Source of the DNA: CAYRXE01 sp964428205
GTDB taxonomy: Bacteria > Patescibacteriota > Gracilibacteria > Peribacterales > Peribacteraceae
Reading direction: 5' to 3'
Length of the DNA stretch: 14,767 nucleotides
Assembly (NCBI GenBank): GCA_964428205.1
Contig: CAYRXE010000026.1
Coordinates: forward strand, 1-14,767
Shown: positions 14,350-14,767 of the stretch, in pieces
Layout of the letters: each line of letters begins with the position of its first letter
Numbering within the stretch: the stretch's first letter is position 1
Notes under the pieces: generated by a model
The model's database searches: none
Told to the model about the DNA's origin: nothing
What the model saw: only the letters and a program-made list of their open reading frames with translations
Program-made: the position numbers and the translations under genes

Positions 14350-14712
14350 AGGGGTGTGGGGGATGAAAACGTCTGATGTGACACTGGAGTAGACGTGATC
14401 AAATTGTTACTACACAACAAAAACACAACCTTCACAAGTTACCCCTATTTATCCCGAAAATCAAGGGTTACAGATGCCAAGAAGTCCAAAAGTCGAGTTT
14501 GCAGATATAGGTCAAAAGAAGCGGTTTTGAGGGGGCGACTTTTCCTAAAAGTCATTCCTTGTAATCGCTTTGTCAAAATGAGAAGTCGATATCGCTTTTT
14601 TGGCTTCTATAAAACAAGAAGTGGATATTCCAACATGCGTAATCTGATCACATCATTTCTTCGCTGTCCACAGACGACGGACTGTAGAAAATCTTTCGAT
14701 GAAAAGTGAATA
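14350..14712. other. AT-rich intergenic stretch, no convincing gene
   Basis: This is clearly AT-richer than the flanking genes. A possible leftward promoter for the 557-aa gene is -35 TTGTGA (14437-14432), 17-nt spacer, -10 TGTAGT (14414-14409), both weak. A 7-bp hairpin GACTTTT-CCT-AAAAGTC lies at 14537-14553, with a third AAAAGTC at 14488-14494. It has no T-tract. An open frame at 14395-14709 would give a very basic protein of unlikely composition and is not called. Confidence 0.5.
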
Positions 14713-14767
14713 TGGTCGGGACGACACGACTTGAACGTGCGACCTCATGCACCCCATGCATGCGCTC
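14713..14767 (-). tRNA. tRNA-Pro (anticodon GGG), 3' part; 5' end off window
   Basis: Read leftward, the anticodon stem is CATGC/GCATG (perfect 5 bp) around loop ATGGGGT, with U33, anticodon GGG (14755-14753) and G37. Then come AGGTC, the T-arm GCACG-TTCAAGT-CGTGT, the 3' acceptor strand CGTCCCG, discriminator A and an encoded CCA (14715-14713). GGG reads proline codon CCC. The D-arm is only partly present and the 5' acceptor strand is outside the window. Confidence 0.92.

Noticed and set aside
14395..14709. Plus-strand 104-codon gene before the tRNA
   Set aside because: It is AT-rich and very basic, without a ribosome site or recognisable motif, and ends a few bases from the tRNA on the other strand.

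Overview
The window looks like the chromosome of an uncultured Candidate Phyla Radiation (Patescibacteria) bacterium, most likely of the Peregrinibacteria/Peribacteria group. This is an inference from gene content. The clues are a giant surface protein with the N-terminal domain and 'VGIGTTSPKxxLDV' repeats common in these genomes, an NrnA-like DHH phosphoesterase with the insert seen in that radiation, many exported proteins of unknown function, and short leaders mostly without Shine-Dalgarno sequences. TGA is used as a stop, so this is not a TGA=Gly lineage. Most genes are of moderate-to-high GC by eye. The stretch 14350-14712 is clearly AT-richer. A run of 100 N (11086-11185) shows that this is a scaffold.

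Left part (1-6012, minus strand). A strong promoter (5984-6012) drives a 259-residue protein: a transposase-type helix-turn-helix DNA-binding region, a His/Cys cluster, one membrane span and a short outer tail. Its stop overlaps the start of a giant exported modular protein (TGATG). That protein stays open for 1715 codons and runs off the left edge. It is built from two kinds of repeat cassette and at least four non-repeated segments, resembling a phage-tail-fibre-like adhesin. The regulator-like gene and the adhesin form one translationally coupled operon.

Middle (6229-9456). Two divergent units leave a mirror-symmetric intergenic region (7520-7562). Leftward is a LemA-like membrane protein followed after 1 nt by an exported beta-rich protein. 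Rightward is a DUF916-like exported, C-terminally anchored protein, then a Ser/Ala-linker membrane protein.

Right-middle (9460-11196). Two tandem exported proteins about 82% identical to each other, and recognisably related to the leftward exported protein, each have their own promoter. The first has a clear terminator. The terminator of the second is cut by the assembly gap.

Right part (11235-14767). A DHH/DHHA1 phosphoesterase with its own promoter is convergent with a 557-residue protein that I do not recognise. An AT-rich intergenic stretch follows, then the 3' part of a tRNA-Pro(GGG) gene cut by the window edge.

Taken together, about 10 kb of the window encodes cell-surface material: one giant adhesin, three related beta-rich secreted proteins, a DUF916-like partner, a LemA-like protein and a linker protein. 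The layout recalls the Gram-positive WxL/DUF916 surface system in a lineage where it is not well described. The most novel-looking item is the membrane-anchored, transposase-derived DNA-binding protein coupled to the giant adhesin.
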